Below are positions 23,955 through 35,492 of a stretch of 64,000 nt of DNA, in pieces. Every line of letters begins with the position of its first letter. The first letter of the stretch is position 1. The stretch lies in contig OW387147.1 in NCBI GenBank assembly GCA_936440205.1, positions 4,092,001 through 4,156,000 of the forward strand. The letters run 5' to 3'. Source of the stretch: Lepidonotus clava (lineage: Eukaryota > Annelida > Polychaeta > Phyllodocida > Polynoidae). The position numbers and the translations under genes were made by a program. Under the pieces are notes generated by a model. The model searched no databases, was not told the DNA's origin, and saw nothing but the letters and a program-made list of their open reading frames with translations.

Positions 23955-24190
23955 GACGCAGCACTGACCAAGTGGTTCTTTCGGTTCAATTCCCGGTTGG
24001 TGTCTGGGTTCACTAAGGGATGAGGTACAGCAAAAATGATTTCCAGGTTTTGATCCCCCTGCTGTTTGCCCGCCCTGTCACCTTCGTCTCATAGATACGG
24101 TCACCAAAGACAGAATTCGTCCCACCTTGTTTTTGCTGTGAAAATGACCCTGGCTGTCAGTACGGCATAAAAGGTCCATCACTCACTCAC
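23955..24190 (+). mobile_element. SINE family 1, copy 2 (best preserved)
   Basis: The head CAGCACTGACCAAGTGGTTC is followed by box B GGTTCAATTCC, the body by GAATTCGTCCCACCTTG, and the tail is GGCATAAAAGGTCCATCACTC with short CACT repeats. The CACT-repeat tail is the likely priming end. No long target duplication was recognised. It lies directly against the 24.2-kb minisatellite. Confidence 0.75.
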
Positions 24191-24200
24191 TACAGCCACC

Positions 24201-24566
24201 TCTGGGGACCAGCGGTGAACACCTAGGGTGTACCAGGTGCACACCAGGACCCAGCTCTGGGGACCTCTGGGGACCAGCGGTGAACACCTAGGGTGTACCA
24301 GGTGCACACCAGGACCCAGCTCTGGGGACCTCTGGGGACCTCTGGGGACCAGCGGTGAACACCTAGGGTGTACCAGGTGCACACCAGGACCCAGCTCTGG
24401 GGACCTCTGGGGACCTCTGGGGACCAGCGGTGAACACCTAGGGTGTACCAGGTGCACACCAGGACCCAGCTCTGGGGACCTCTGGGGACCAGCGGTGAAC
24501 ACCTAGGGTGTACCAGGTGCACACCAGGACCCAGCTCTGGGGACCTCTGGGGACCAGCGGTACACA
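24201..24566 (+). repeat. 65/75-bp minisatellite
   Basis: Units start (AGCGGTGAACACC) at 24211, 24276, 24351, 24426 and 24491, with a terminal partial at 24556. The spacings are 65, 75, 75, 65 and 65 bp; the 10-bp difference is one extra TCTGGGGACC subrepeat. Each unit carries ACCAGGTGCACACCAGGACC. Open frames on both strands arise only from repetition and change frame between units. Confidence 0.92.
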
Positions 24567-24767
24567 CCTTATGCTGGGCTCCCTTCTCTCTTACGGCTAG
24601 GAGGACACGGCCTGAGAGAGTGCAGGTTCACCCCATTGTGTCTATGGATCGGATTGGTCGAGAAGTGGTCACGTGACTCCGAGTTAGCCAAAATCTGACG
24701 AACTGGGCGTTGGGCTGAACCCGCGTCTATTCGTGACGTACAGCGATAGCGTGAGTTCGAGGCGCGG

Positions 24768-24866
24768 GGACCAGCGTATACACACCTAGGGTGTACCAGG
24801 TGCACACCAGGACCCAGCTCTGGGGACCTCTGGGGACCAGCGGTGAACACCTAGGGTGTTCTACGT
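24768..24866 (+). repeat. Detached copies of the 65-bp minisatellite
   Basis: One and a half units identical in motif to the array at 24201-24566 reappear after about 200 bp of unrelated sequence (24567-24767). The array was therefore split by insertion, or a segment was copied. Confidence 0.85.
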
Positions 24867-25380
24867 GCATGCCAAGACCCAGTTCAAGCCTTGAGTGGCC
24901 CTGAGGGACTCACCTGACCTTGGTGAGGCCCTGATCTGTTACATTAGGGGGATTGAGTTTATATAGTCTCTGGTAAAAAGAAATACATGTTAAGATACTG
25001 ATGTCAAGGAGAGCATTTCCTCTGTGATGGCTGTTCCACCACTCACGTTTTGCTATGCTGCACTGTATGTTAGGATAAGTGCAGGCACAGCCTACCCACA
25101 AATTCTTCATAAATTATGACAACTTTATATGTGTCAACCAATCAGATCGCTGCATTTCTAAGGCTGTACCTGTGGGTAGTTTTCTGCATCCCCTTGGCGG
25201 GAGCCTTGGAACCAAGCAGAATGTGGTAGAATATATACTAGTTGAGTACTGGTAAATCTAAACGTCCCCAGGTTCGGTTTCTGGTCCAGTTCAAAACAAC
25301 TTGGGAAAAGGTTGTCCAATTGTCCTACACAGCTATAAAGTAATAAACAAACAAAAAGACAGAAATGGCAAAGATTTAAA

Positions 25381-25765
25381 TATATGGAACATTTCAGACA
25401 AATGAATAAGACTTTAATATATCTCGTTAAGTGGATATATGGAACATTTCAGACAAATGAATAAGACTTTAATATATCTCGTTAAGTGGATATATGGAAC
25501 ATTTCAGACAAATGAATAAGACTTTTATATATCTCGTTAAGTGGATATATGGAACATTTCAGACAAATGAATAAGACTTTAATATATCTCGTTAAGTGGA
25601 TATATGGAACATTTCAGACAAATGAATAAGACTTTTATATATCTCGTTAAGTGGATATATGGAACATTTCAGACAAATGAATAAGACTTTAATATATCTC
25701 GTTAAGTGGATATGTGGAACATTTCAGACAAATGAATAAGACTTTTATATATCTCGTTAAGTGGT
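25381..25765 (+). repeat. 55-bp AT-rich minisatellite, seven copies
   Basis: Seven units of exactly 55 bp (TATATGGAACATTTCAGACA then AATGAATAAGACTTTWATAT and ATCTCGTTAAGTGGA) are almost identical. At the W position the copies read A, A, T, A, T, A, T, so the last six form three 110-bp dimers. This shows recent homogenisation by a two-unit step. Confidence 0.95.
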
Positions 25766-25949
25766 GCAGGTCCCTGATCGAGGCAGGTGAAAGGGGAAGC
25801 GGGTCACAGCAGGCTGCGGAATGGAAATTATCTGAAATAGAGTTAGACGGAAATTAGATCACCAGCGAGCTTCAACAGGTAAAACTCAGGGAGGCTATTC
25901 AGAAGCCGGCTAAACCTGCATGTGGACAAAGGGGAAAAAAAAGAACAAT

Positions 25950-26205
25950 GTATGTAAAATGAATACACGGTTTTCAGACAGAAATCTAGAGGTGAATAAA
26001 AAAAAGATAAAAAAAGATAATTATATGTAAAATAAATACATGATTGCCCGATAAAAACCTGCAATATGATAAAGGAAAAAAAAAAGATAGTATATGTAAA
26101 ATGAATACATGGTTTTTCGACAAAAACCTGCGATTGAACAAAGAAATCAGAGAAGATTCAAGATAATCTATGTAGAATAAATACATGGTTCTCAAATATA
26201 ACCCT
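25950..26205 (+). repeat. Degenerate AT-rich tandem repeat
   Basis: About four units of 65-80 bp share TATGTAAAATGAATACATGG, a TTTTCRACAAAAACCTGC part and an A-rich AAAAAAGATA spacer. They are much more diverged than the neighbouring 55-bp array. Confidence 0.7.
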
Positions 26206-26921
26206 GATTCAGAGGGATCCAACAGCCTGTGAGTCTAATCCCTATACCATTGACGTGTGTGGAACGAATAGTAATTATGTGTTTATAGATTCCAGGAAAA
26301 ACGATGCTGCCTGACTCGATCTGTTTTGACCATATATGGATGTGAAAGTTAGGTAACCGTATGATAATGTTTAGGAGTTATGTATACAGTTCCCGGCTGC
26401 TATAGAATGACTACTTAAGTGTATGGCATAACTATATAGGGACACATGTGTCACATGTCAACATATATATGAGAGTTGGGATCTAGCCAAGTATGATGAC
26501 CGGAAACAGATTGTTTTAAGCCGGAACTAATGAATCGAAAGTTAGATATTCATTAATATGTACAAAGAATAGTTCATAATATGTAGAAATGGGTCTAGGC
26601 GTTTCATGAATTCATTGGGGATTTAAAATGAAACTCCAGCATGACGAAATTGTAAGATAACTAACAGTCTGTCGGGTGTCGCTTGGTCGGTATACCCCGG
26701 TAGTGGTCGGTAGTCTGCGGTCTACTACACTGACACGGTACAGATGGTACATTATTCACCGCGTACACGGAACACCGTGCCCCACTCACCCCTACAGTGT
26801 ATGTGTGTACATGTCCGGGTACTGACCCCCCCCCCCCCCCCCCCCCCAACTCCCTCCAGACATACACACACCATATTCTGACTGAATACTGATTTTGTAT
26901 CATCATATTTCTTGTCACTAC

Positions 26922-28642
26922 TTACCTGAGGGAAAATGAATCCAAGCTAGCTGGTAAATACTTGAAATTTCTTGAATAACCATAGGAATTCAACCTCTGC
27001 AATCTAAGATTAGATTGAATTTTCTTGGACTTTGATAAAAGCTTGAATTTCAGGGAAGTTCATGTTATTCCAACTTAACAAAAATCCTAATTGCTGGGAA
27101 TAACTTGGACTTTGGATTTCTATACTTGTTCTTTAAGTCCAAGGTGCTGGGATAAGCTTGGACTTTTATTCTAGACAGGATGAATTGTCTTGAATTATCT
27201 TGGACTTTCTTGAACACAGCACATACCAAATTTATCCTGGTGAGTCCAAGGATATTCAAGCTATTTCAAGGGTTGTTATGTTCTCACTGTTGGTCACATG
27301 ACCGTGAGATTTGAAATGTTTTGGAGGGAAAACAGCAGACATTTTGGAATTGCAAAAGGGAGAAAGGCCAGTATCAAGTCCTGTGGGTAGTAACGGAAAA
27401 AAAGAGGACACACAAGTGCATTCTTGGATACTATCATTCCTGGCCCACAGAAGAATGCATATCTTGACTGTAGGTAAGCACTTTAAACAATCTGAAGATG
27501 AAGAATCCTGCTCATGGAGAGAGCTTTAACGGGAGGGGAAAGCTGAATTAGTACATGTATTTATTACCAAAATACTGTCCTCAGGGAGGGAGGAAGGCTG
27601 TATGATAACACTGATGGCTGTTGGGGAGAGGTGAAGGCCATCAGAGATAAATGACGGCTGTCTAGGAGAGAGGTGAGAGCCATAATAAAGAGCTCACAGT
27701 CCTTGTTCTTAGTAATAAGTGGCAGTCAGAGAGATATGATTGAGGTATGATTGTTTATGACTAACGTTTGAAAGGGAAGAGTAAAGGCTAAGCTTTACAT
27801 GTTAGGTATCCCTGGGCGGGGCATTTAAATATATCAATATCAATGCATTTCACAGATAACTGCTACACGACCAATGGGGCATTTTGGTAGAAAAATATGA
27901 ACAATTATCTAAAACAATCAGTGATTTTTTCCGACGTTTTCCGGATATCTGGATTTTTGACCAGTTCAGTAACTTAGCCTTGAGAAAATAGAATTTAGTA
28001 TTCTATTATTTTTCACTTTAGGTATAGTTCCTTTACCAATTCTAATCCATTTAAAAACGATTTTCATGTTAATTGTTTCACTCTTAGTTACGAAAGTGAA
28101 AATTTGGAAATATCCTTCCTACTTTTCCTGATTCCATATATATTAACGTGATAGATCTACTCGTTTTTGAAACACACAGAACAGTTTGAGTGCCTTGGAT
28201 TAATTTCTATTGTGGTTTCTATAGAATACCAAATATTTAATTCTCATATATTATGTTACAGGGAGACTTACTAAGCTAGACCTTGGAATGTTAGAATACC
28301 CTTGAACATCCAAGCCCTAAAGAGAAATTATAGCTTCTCTATGCTATTTCAACCTCTTGTTGAAAATCCATGGATCTTCATGAATATCCAAGCGGCCAAT
28401 ACCAGCAACTTATTCCAAGGAAATTCAAGGCACCTTGGATACTCATGAATTGTCATGAATATCCAAACTACCTGATCAATAGGTTGGATTTTCATGAAGA
28501 TTCCTGAATATGCAAGCGGCCAATACCAGCAACTTATTCAAAGAAAATCCAAGGGTTGGATTAAGTTGAATATTCAAGAATAACCAGGCAAAATAAAGCT
28601 TGAAATTTCAAGAAATTTCAACCTCTATTTTGCTCCAGGTAA
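26922..28642 (+). mobile_element. Possible 1.7-kb terminal-inverted-repeat element
   Basis: The left end TTACCTGAGGGAAAAT and the right end ATTTTGCTCCAGGTAA are inverted with three mismatches in 16. Both flanks inside are rich in CTTGAATTTCTTGGA / TCCAAGNAAATTCAAG motifs in opposite orientations (26955-27270 and 28285-28625). The centre contains a 72-codon open frame (27311-27529) with no recognisable domain. If TTA/TAA is the target duplication it would be PIF/Harbinger-like, but this is weak. Confidence 0.4.
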
Positions 28643-29482
28643 TCTTTTAATTATTATTTTTTTCTGAAAAACAAATACAAACTTATCTCCTCTCTTAAAA
28701 TCAACTCATGACGCCACACCATGATATTCATAAAATGTCAACTAAATATATTTCATCATGAATTATCATGTAGACATTAACTATCACTGACATCAACTGA
28801 AACAACGTGAACTTTATGTAGGTGAAGTTGTGTTAATCTAAAAAAGAAAAAAATTGTGAGAGTCTATGTCCGGGTTCTACCTCCCCCGACAAACGCCCGG
28901 TGCCTTCTGTCCTGAGGAATGGGTGGGGAGGGGAATAAAAAGAAAAGTGTTTATTGTCCAGTGGGTAAGAGAAATGTGAGGAATATTAAGTTACAGGATG
29001 TTGTCTACTTCTTTGACTTCCCTACAACCCCCCACCCACGTACACTTCTAGGAGGGACGTATGACTAGACCATACGAGAAATGAGGAAATCACGGAAAAG
29101 GGGGCAAGAGGATCATCTTTATAAGGATGTCACTTAATAGACATACTACTTCAGTGTGGAAATCACATACAGTGGAGGGGGTAGTAAGAAAATGAATTTC
29201 TTAGAAAAAAGAACTAATTTTTTTTTGTTTTATTTTTTATTTTGAAAGCGGGCTGATTTCTTTTTCTTTTTATTTATTTCTTCTTTTTTTTTCATTCCTT
29301 TTTTTTGAGTAGATAGCAATGGGCTATAAGGAAGTCCCCCCCTAGGCAATTCCGAGTGTCTCCTGACCTGAAGCGGGGTTATTTTTAGGTGTACCCTTAG
29401 AGCTAGACGTCCCCCTCACATGACTGACCCTATTAAACCTATTTAAATCTTATATCCGGGTACACCAGAAGTAGGTCAGGGG

Positions 29483-29600
29483 TGACGTGACGTCACGAGT
29501 CGCTGTGACGTCATGCCCACATCAAGGCGTCCCTGTCCTGGAGTAGCGTCTCGGCCGCGTCCGTCCGTGTCGCCGCGAATGAAGTAGGCCAGAAAAGTGT
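29483..29600. promoter_or_regulatory. CpG-rich island with paired CRE motifs
   Basis: Two perfect cAMP-response elements TGACGTCA lie at 29488-29495 and 29506-29513, preceded by an overlapping TGACGTGA at 29483-29490. They are followed by CpG-rich sequence (GTCTCGGCCGCGTCCGTCCG near 29547-29566). This contrasts with AT-rich DNA on both sides. It could be an intronic enhancer or an unannotated promoter; no exon could be assigned. Confidence 0.45.
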
Positions 29601-29715
29601 CCCCCCAAATAAATCAGGTCACCTAATTATTGAAGTTAACTGTCTGTGCATACACTTTCTAATTTCGCCGTGGCAACATTAATGGATGCGCAGGGTTATC
29701 AAAGGTAATTTAACC

Positions 29716-29932
29716 ACCAGCTGTTGTGTGTGTGGCCCTGTCTACGGGAACATGCACATTAAAGAACACCTGCCTCGGTAAGTGTGTAGGGGTATGGTCT
29801 CTACCTTCTCATAGATTTGGCCTTTCCATACCTTCGATCATCAAAGACAGAATTGTCAAACCTTGTTCTTGCCGTGATATGACCTTAGATGTTGCTATGT
29901 CGTTATACCCCAATAACCAACCGACCAACCAA
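29716..29932 (+). mobile_element. Retroposon 3' end with CCAA-repeat tail
   Basis: The segment has CACATTAAAGAACACCTGCC, AAAGACAGAATTGTCAAACC and a tail GTCGTTATACCCCAATAACC followed by ACCGACCAACCAA. Such CAATAACCAACC tails are common on molluscan SINEs and their LINE partners. It shares the AAAGACAGAATT block with SINE family 1. Head region not recognised. Confidence 0.55.
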
Positions 29933-32111
29933 TATTTTGGATATCAAAAGAATATTGACGATGTCCCTTTAGATATCCGTGAAGTAAGCACCAACCACGA
30001 GTTTGGCAGGGCTCCAGATTCTATAATACACGAACAAATACTCTGCTTAGACAAGCAGAACTTGTATTGACATGACACACTAACATGTGAAACAAAAAAT
30101 ACACTATGACTTTATTCATACACATATAATATATGACAATGTGATATATATATACTTAATGTACGTTACATGTATCGCCAAGGAAACATGAATAATAACG
30201 CTATCTCATAAAACAGAATATATACAATGCTATAATTAGTCCGTCCTGCCCCGTTTAGCTTTAGCCTAATGCTAGTTTGAGCAACTGGCGGACTGGAAGA
30301 GAACTACAGTCTATTTTACCATCGGCGTCTCAAACGAGTCCCGCAGAGACGACCTTCTCAAAAAACTACTGGTCCTTTCTCCCATAGCCACGGACTTATT
30401 CAGGGCATCGAGTTAAAAGCAGATTATTCTCGTTTTTCACAGATGAAAAAGACATAACATCATGTAATTCCAGCCCGTCCTAGATACGACTGTTACAATC
30501 CAAGCAGACGAGGTAAATGTCGCACTCTAAGAGATACTGGTTTGAATAAAGAGAATGGAATGGCCGGAAAAACACAGGAAAAAACACTTTTATCTTTCCT
30601 TTAAAGTACTCTTAATGAGTTATTCAAACAAAGGAGGGGTGTTCTACCAAACCTCGACGTCCGGAGATATCACAATTCACGGACGCAGGGTTTCACTTTT
30701 TTCCCGCCTTTTTTTAGCAGACGTAAAATGTCGTCTGCTCGTGGTCGCTTGTTGCCGGTGCGTGACTTGGCTGTGATATGACGCCTGCCTGGTACCAGCC
30801 GGTGTATACCTGTCTGAGCGTCTCTCTGACCCAGTTTTAGACGTCTCCAGACTTGCAGAATAAGAATATTGCAGTTTTTGTCTTGTTGGGGGGGGGGGGG
30901 GGGGGGGTCACGATTTACCTGTTAGTTTCGCACTTTGTGAATGGGGAAACGAAAAACCCAGACGAAAATAGAAACCATGAAACAAGGTCATGCTATATGC
31001 CTATATAAGTAAATATCTGCATTTTAAAGCCGACAGTGAATACATTATACTTATGATATATCAACAACATTTTAATTCTCCCAAATAATAAAATTCAAGC
31101 TTTTTCCCAAGAATTCCTTTATGACTCCAGATAATTCCAACCTCAATATTTTGGCACAATTAAAAACATATATTCTTAATAGCAAAATGAGATTTATAAC
31201 ACTTTCAGACCACAATCATACAATTTTCCCAAATGATGTGATTAAAGTTTTCGAAATGTTCATTTTTGTGCCACACCCACCACTATGTGCTGGTCACGTG
31301 ATCCTGAAACTTCCCGCCAGTCAGTGCTATTGAAATTGAACCACCAGTACAAAACATTAAACATTTAAAAAGGCCTCAAATGGAACCACCGGTATAAAAC
31401 ATTAAAAAAAAAAGAAGTGAAAAGATAATCGGTTTATGAAACCAAATCCATTATCCAGCGGCGTGACGCCAATAAATAGTGGTCGAGGTGAAAAAAACAA
31501 CAAAACTAAATACTTAATAGATAACAAGAATGAGCTGGTCACAGTGAATGCTGAGAATGCATGCACTCTTCCCTCATATGTGACTTTTAGCAGTCAACGA
31601 TCTGTACACAATGTATTGTCATATCCCATTCCCCTGACATTCAAAACATTGACATTACCCGGTAGACGTTGTGCAGATGACGTCACACACCCCAAAAATC
31701 GGATGGGCACCACTTAGGTGATCAATTCACTATTATTTCTAATCTATTAACATATAGAATGTACAATTTGATCATATATTTCTGTTGATTCTATCTGAGA
31801 CAGTCCTATAAAATCATATTATGGATTTTTAATATCTAGAATTGAAGCATTTATGATTATTTCAATCACCACGTGGCCTTGTTGATCACCAAAAAGTGGC
31901 CACGTGGCCATGTCTACACAAGGTCTATAGGCTGACCCTAGTCAAACCGTAGAGTGCCGACGTCACCTGTTCACTTCTAGGAATCTGTCTGTTCAGGTCT
32001 AAGGCCATACCAATCGATGACTAGTGAATAGGGTCATACCAATCAATTATCAAAGACTGGTGGGAGAAGACTCCGACTCGCCCTCACCTGTCAGAAAACG
32101 GGTAAGACTGA

Positions 32112-32160
32112 AGGCCCTATTACACTGCACGACAAAATTTAACCTGCAATATCCATGCAG
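32112..32160 (+). mobile_element. MITE family D, left-end fragment
   Basis: AAGGCCCTATTACACTGCAC followed by GACAAAATTTAACCTGCAAT is the inverted counterpart of the family D right end at 19850-19871. It is cut off by a minus-strand SINE starting about 32164. Confidence 0.5.
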
Positions 32161-32163
32161 TAG

Positions 32164-32402
32164 AGTGAGTGAGTGATGGACGTTTTATGTCGCACCAACA
32201 GCCGGGATCAGTTTCATGGCAAAAACAAGTTGGGACGAATTCTGTCTTTGGTGATTGCATCTATGAGATGAGGGTGACAGGGGTGGGCAAAAAGCAGGGG
32301 ATCAAAACCTGGAAATCATTTTTGCTGTACCTCATCCCTTAGTGAACCCAACACCAGCCAGGAATTGAACCCAAAGAACCACTTGGTCAGTGCAGGGTCC
32401 CC
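32164..32402 (-). mobile_element. SINE family 1, copy 3 (minus strand)
   Basis: Read on the minus strand it has CAGCACTGACC-like head with AAGTGGTTCTTTGGGTTCAA (box B), the GGTTCACTAAGGGATGAGG block, GAATTCGTCCCAACTTG, and a tail of CATAAAACGTCCATCACTCA repeats at its low-coordinate end. Confidence 0.72.
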
Positions 32403-34474
32403 CCTGTTGTCACCTCGGGGCCACTGGGGGCCTATAATCTACCCCGGAGCCCCCACGGGCTCCTGCTGAAGGGGTCAAGTTGGGGCTGACCATTGTAATC
32501 TCAATTAATGACCTATTTTGTGTCTGTGATTGTACCAGACAGTCCCAGAATGCACTGCATGGTAACGATCACCCCATTGAACATGGTTCACTGGTTTGAT
32601 GCCTCCAGGACCAAAGGGAATGCATATGTATGATCAAAGGCAAATCAGGGTCCAGATATAGCAAATCAGAGAAACCGGAACCACAATGTTTATGACCGGA
32701 ACTAGTTTGTGAAGCCACTCTAAAATATCACGATTTTTGTGAATCATAATTACAAAAATTACTAAAGAAAAATTAAGAATTGAAATATTCAAGTTTAAGC
32801 AGTAGGTGAGATGTGAAAAATCCCCTCTGCCAATCCATGAACTTTTAAAAAATAAGTATGAACAAGACCCCTCTAAGTGGGTATAGCTAGACGCCGCTCG
32901 TGTTGGTTACTCAGGTAACTTTACACCCGGGTCGTTTTTACATGAGTCAGGAAAACATGTCGGCTCAGGTGGGGTGAAACATGTATAAAACATGATCAAG
33001 GTCTTAACTGACACCTGACAGGTCAGTGAAGTCCTGGATCATACATTATACATCTGGTTCGTGCGTGGCTAACAAAAAATAAAGATTTAAAGATTTTAAA
33101 AAAAGGAAAACAAGATATACTATACACCTGTATTGTGTGGGAGGTCGTGACTCAGACACGGAGAAAAACTATGTCATTTAATGACTTAAAATAACTATTA
33201 TTAGGCACTGAGGACCGTGACCATCACTTAGTAAGAGTTTTTATTCAACAGCTATATGGCTATACTATATGGTTATACTGCGTCCTGGTGAGAGTTTTCA
33301 TGTCAGCCATAATTAAACTAGTTATAATCCCAGTAATTATCACGGGCTATGATTCAATGTGGGACACGAACCACGTCATAAAGTAGCTGTAGGTGTTTGT
33401 GGGGGTTACCTAACATATCAGACACCGTGTTTCACGAAACATGATTACATGAAATATCTCAGGTAGGTCGTGATTCAGTGCGGTAAACGTATCCTGTTAG
33501 ATAATCACTAAAGCCCTATACACACGAGGCAAAATTCATCAGCAGAGCTGACTGATCAGCCTGAAAGTTTTGGTCTCTTTGTGGTAGAAGTCATCATTTG
33601 TACAATGTTAAAATATTTGCAATGACAAAATTAATATTTTCATATTACATAACGTCAGCTTTTAAATAGTTGGCAAAGACATAATAAAAAACAACATTCA
33701 AATTTATTGCTGCTATGCACATTTGATTTGTAATTCATCTATCACTGCTCTGGCTACAACTTTATAATAACAAGAAAATTCTTATCGAGGGCTGTCTGCG
33801 GTAAAGGGAGATCCATTTGAGGCATATGTGGCCTCAGAAGAGCAGCACAGGTGTGAAGGGGTAGGCTATACCTGGTGGGACCGACAGGTGAGAGTGGAGG
33901 ATGCAGGTATAGGTAGGGGGAGGGAGTATTAGCTACCTTTATCACCCACAGGGCCGAGCTGCGGTACGTACAAGGGTCAGTGCGTATAAATGATTTTCCA
34001 GACCACGCCACCTAGTGTGAAACCTAGCCAAAGAAGGGCTACCCAGACAAGCTTGGGGTTTTTCTCTCTTTGAGCCAATGTAAAGTGGCTACATTAAACT
34101 ACCTATAACTTTTTAGCTACAAAAGATTGAAGAATCTGGTAACAATAGCCATATAGTTCAGAAAATCATCTTTTAATTGAAATATAGTACATGGCTGTGA
34201 ATGGTTGTCTTGTATTTTAAAAACATTTTGCAAGATTAAAAGTTTTGATTTAATTCTAGCCAATGGGAAGGGTCCCCAGAGGCCTTATCAGCATTATGTA
34301 ATGGGCGCTCACCAATCAGGTGTCGCGCGGTTCCTACCACGTGGACTTGTTTGTCCTACCGCCACTGGACCGTGACGGCCGCGCCAGGTCGGGATAAGAC
34401 CCTATTGACAGGCTGTACGTACCGCTCCTCATTTACAGTATTAAGACATATTTGGACAATCGTTTGGGAGATAA

Positions 34475-34620
34475 AATATAGAAGACCCTCTGGGGTTGTC
34501 CTTGGGTGGCCGTATCACCCATAGGGATCATGCGAACCTTGGGCTTCGCCCTCAGTTCGTGACACTCCCCTATGGGTCGTACGGCCACCATCTGACGACA
34601 TCCATGGGTCTTCTTATATT
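34475..34620. mobile_element. 146-bp fold-back element
   Basis: The two halves are inverted copies: AATATAGAAGACCC and TGGCCGTATCACCCATAGGG on the left match GGGTCTTCTTATATT and CCCTATGGGTCGTACGGCCA on the right. A short loop TTGGGCTTCGCCCTCA separates them. Arms are roughly three-quarters identical. No clear target duplication. Probably a fold-back MITE. Confidence 0.55.
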
Positions 34621-34786
34621 AGTATTCTGCGCACTATAAGTCTTGTAATGAAGAAACAGCTTAGTTTCTTGTGTGTTAGGTTAGACCTTACAGTATTTAG
34701 ACTGAGGTTTTATACGTGGACAGTAAGCCTACTATTTGCAGACATATTTTCCTTAACATATTTTTGTTAACTCAAAATAGCTTTAA

Positions 34787-35492
34787 GGATAGACAACAGG
34801 TGATATGGGGTGTTTTGCTATGGTCGCAGTAATCTTATTACTATTTCTGTATTTCTAATTTCTTATGTTTATATCATATAACACCAAAAAGCCAATTAAT
34901 TATCCTATCTGATGATATAAACCATAAAGGTATATTCTTATGGACACCTATGCATCATAACCGGAAAGTTTAAAATTGCTATTTTTCCAACAATTTTTTG
35001 AACGTTGATATCTCAGTAAATATTTTACCTAAAGGCTTGAAATTTCTTACACATGTACTTCATAGTCCTTTGCAGGGAAGCGTGTCTCAGATTTCTAATT
35101 TAGGTCCTGGTTTTTGTTTTATGAAATCTAGAAAATTAAGTTTCAAAAAATGACAAAAAGTTTCCCGTTTTTTGTGATAAAATAAAAACTAGGACCTAAA
35201 TCAAAAATCTGAGACACGCTTCCCTGCAGGACAGCCTTATGAGGACACACATAAAGTTTGAAGTTTGCTTCCTTAATACAAAAGGAGATATCTATGTTCA
35301 AAAAATAAAAGTTGAGTAATTGGTTTTAAATTCATTTTATTGGGGATAATGATTTAAATCTAACTTTATTTATGTCAGGAGATAGAAAAAATTATTACCT
35401 TTCATTTGGTATATGATACGATACTGTATCTCATCAATTAAGAAAATGAGTGGGGATATGGGAAATAACGGCCTGCCCACTGTTGTCTATCC
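34787..35492 (+). mobile_element. TTAA-target non-autonomous element (706 bp)
   Basis: The ends GGATAGACAACAG and CTGTTGTCTATCC are perfect inverted repeats and sit directly between TTAA on the left (34783-34786) and TTAA on the right (35493-35496). TTAA duplication is shared by piggyBac and Kolobok transposons; the G-starting end fits Kolobok better, by inference. Inside is a second, strong inverted repeat at 35073-35117 and 35187-35226 (GCAGGGAAGCGTGTCTCAGA and its complement). No transposase is encoded. Confidence 0.75.

Noticed and set aside
24179-24676. Open frames on both strands across the 24.2-kb minisatellite
   Set aside because: They result from stop-free repeat units; unit lengths 65 and 75 include a non-multiple of three, so the frame and encoded peptide change from unit to unit.
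27311-27529. 72-codon open frame ending near a GTAAGC donor
   Set aside because: It lies in the middle of a probable transposable element, with no upstream acceptor in a matching phase and no domain.
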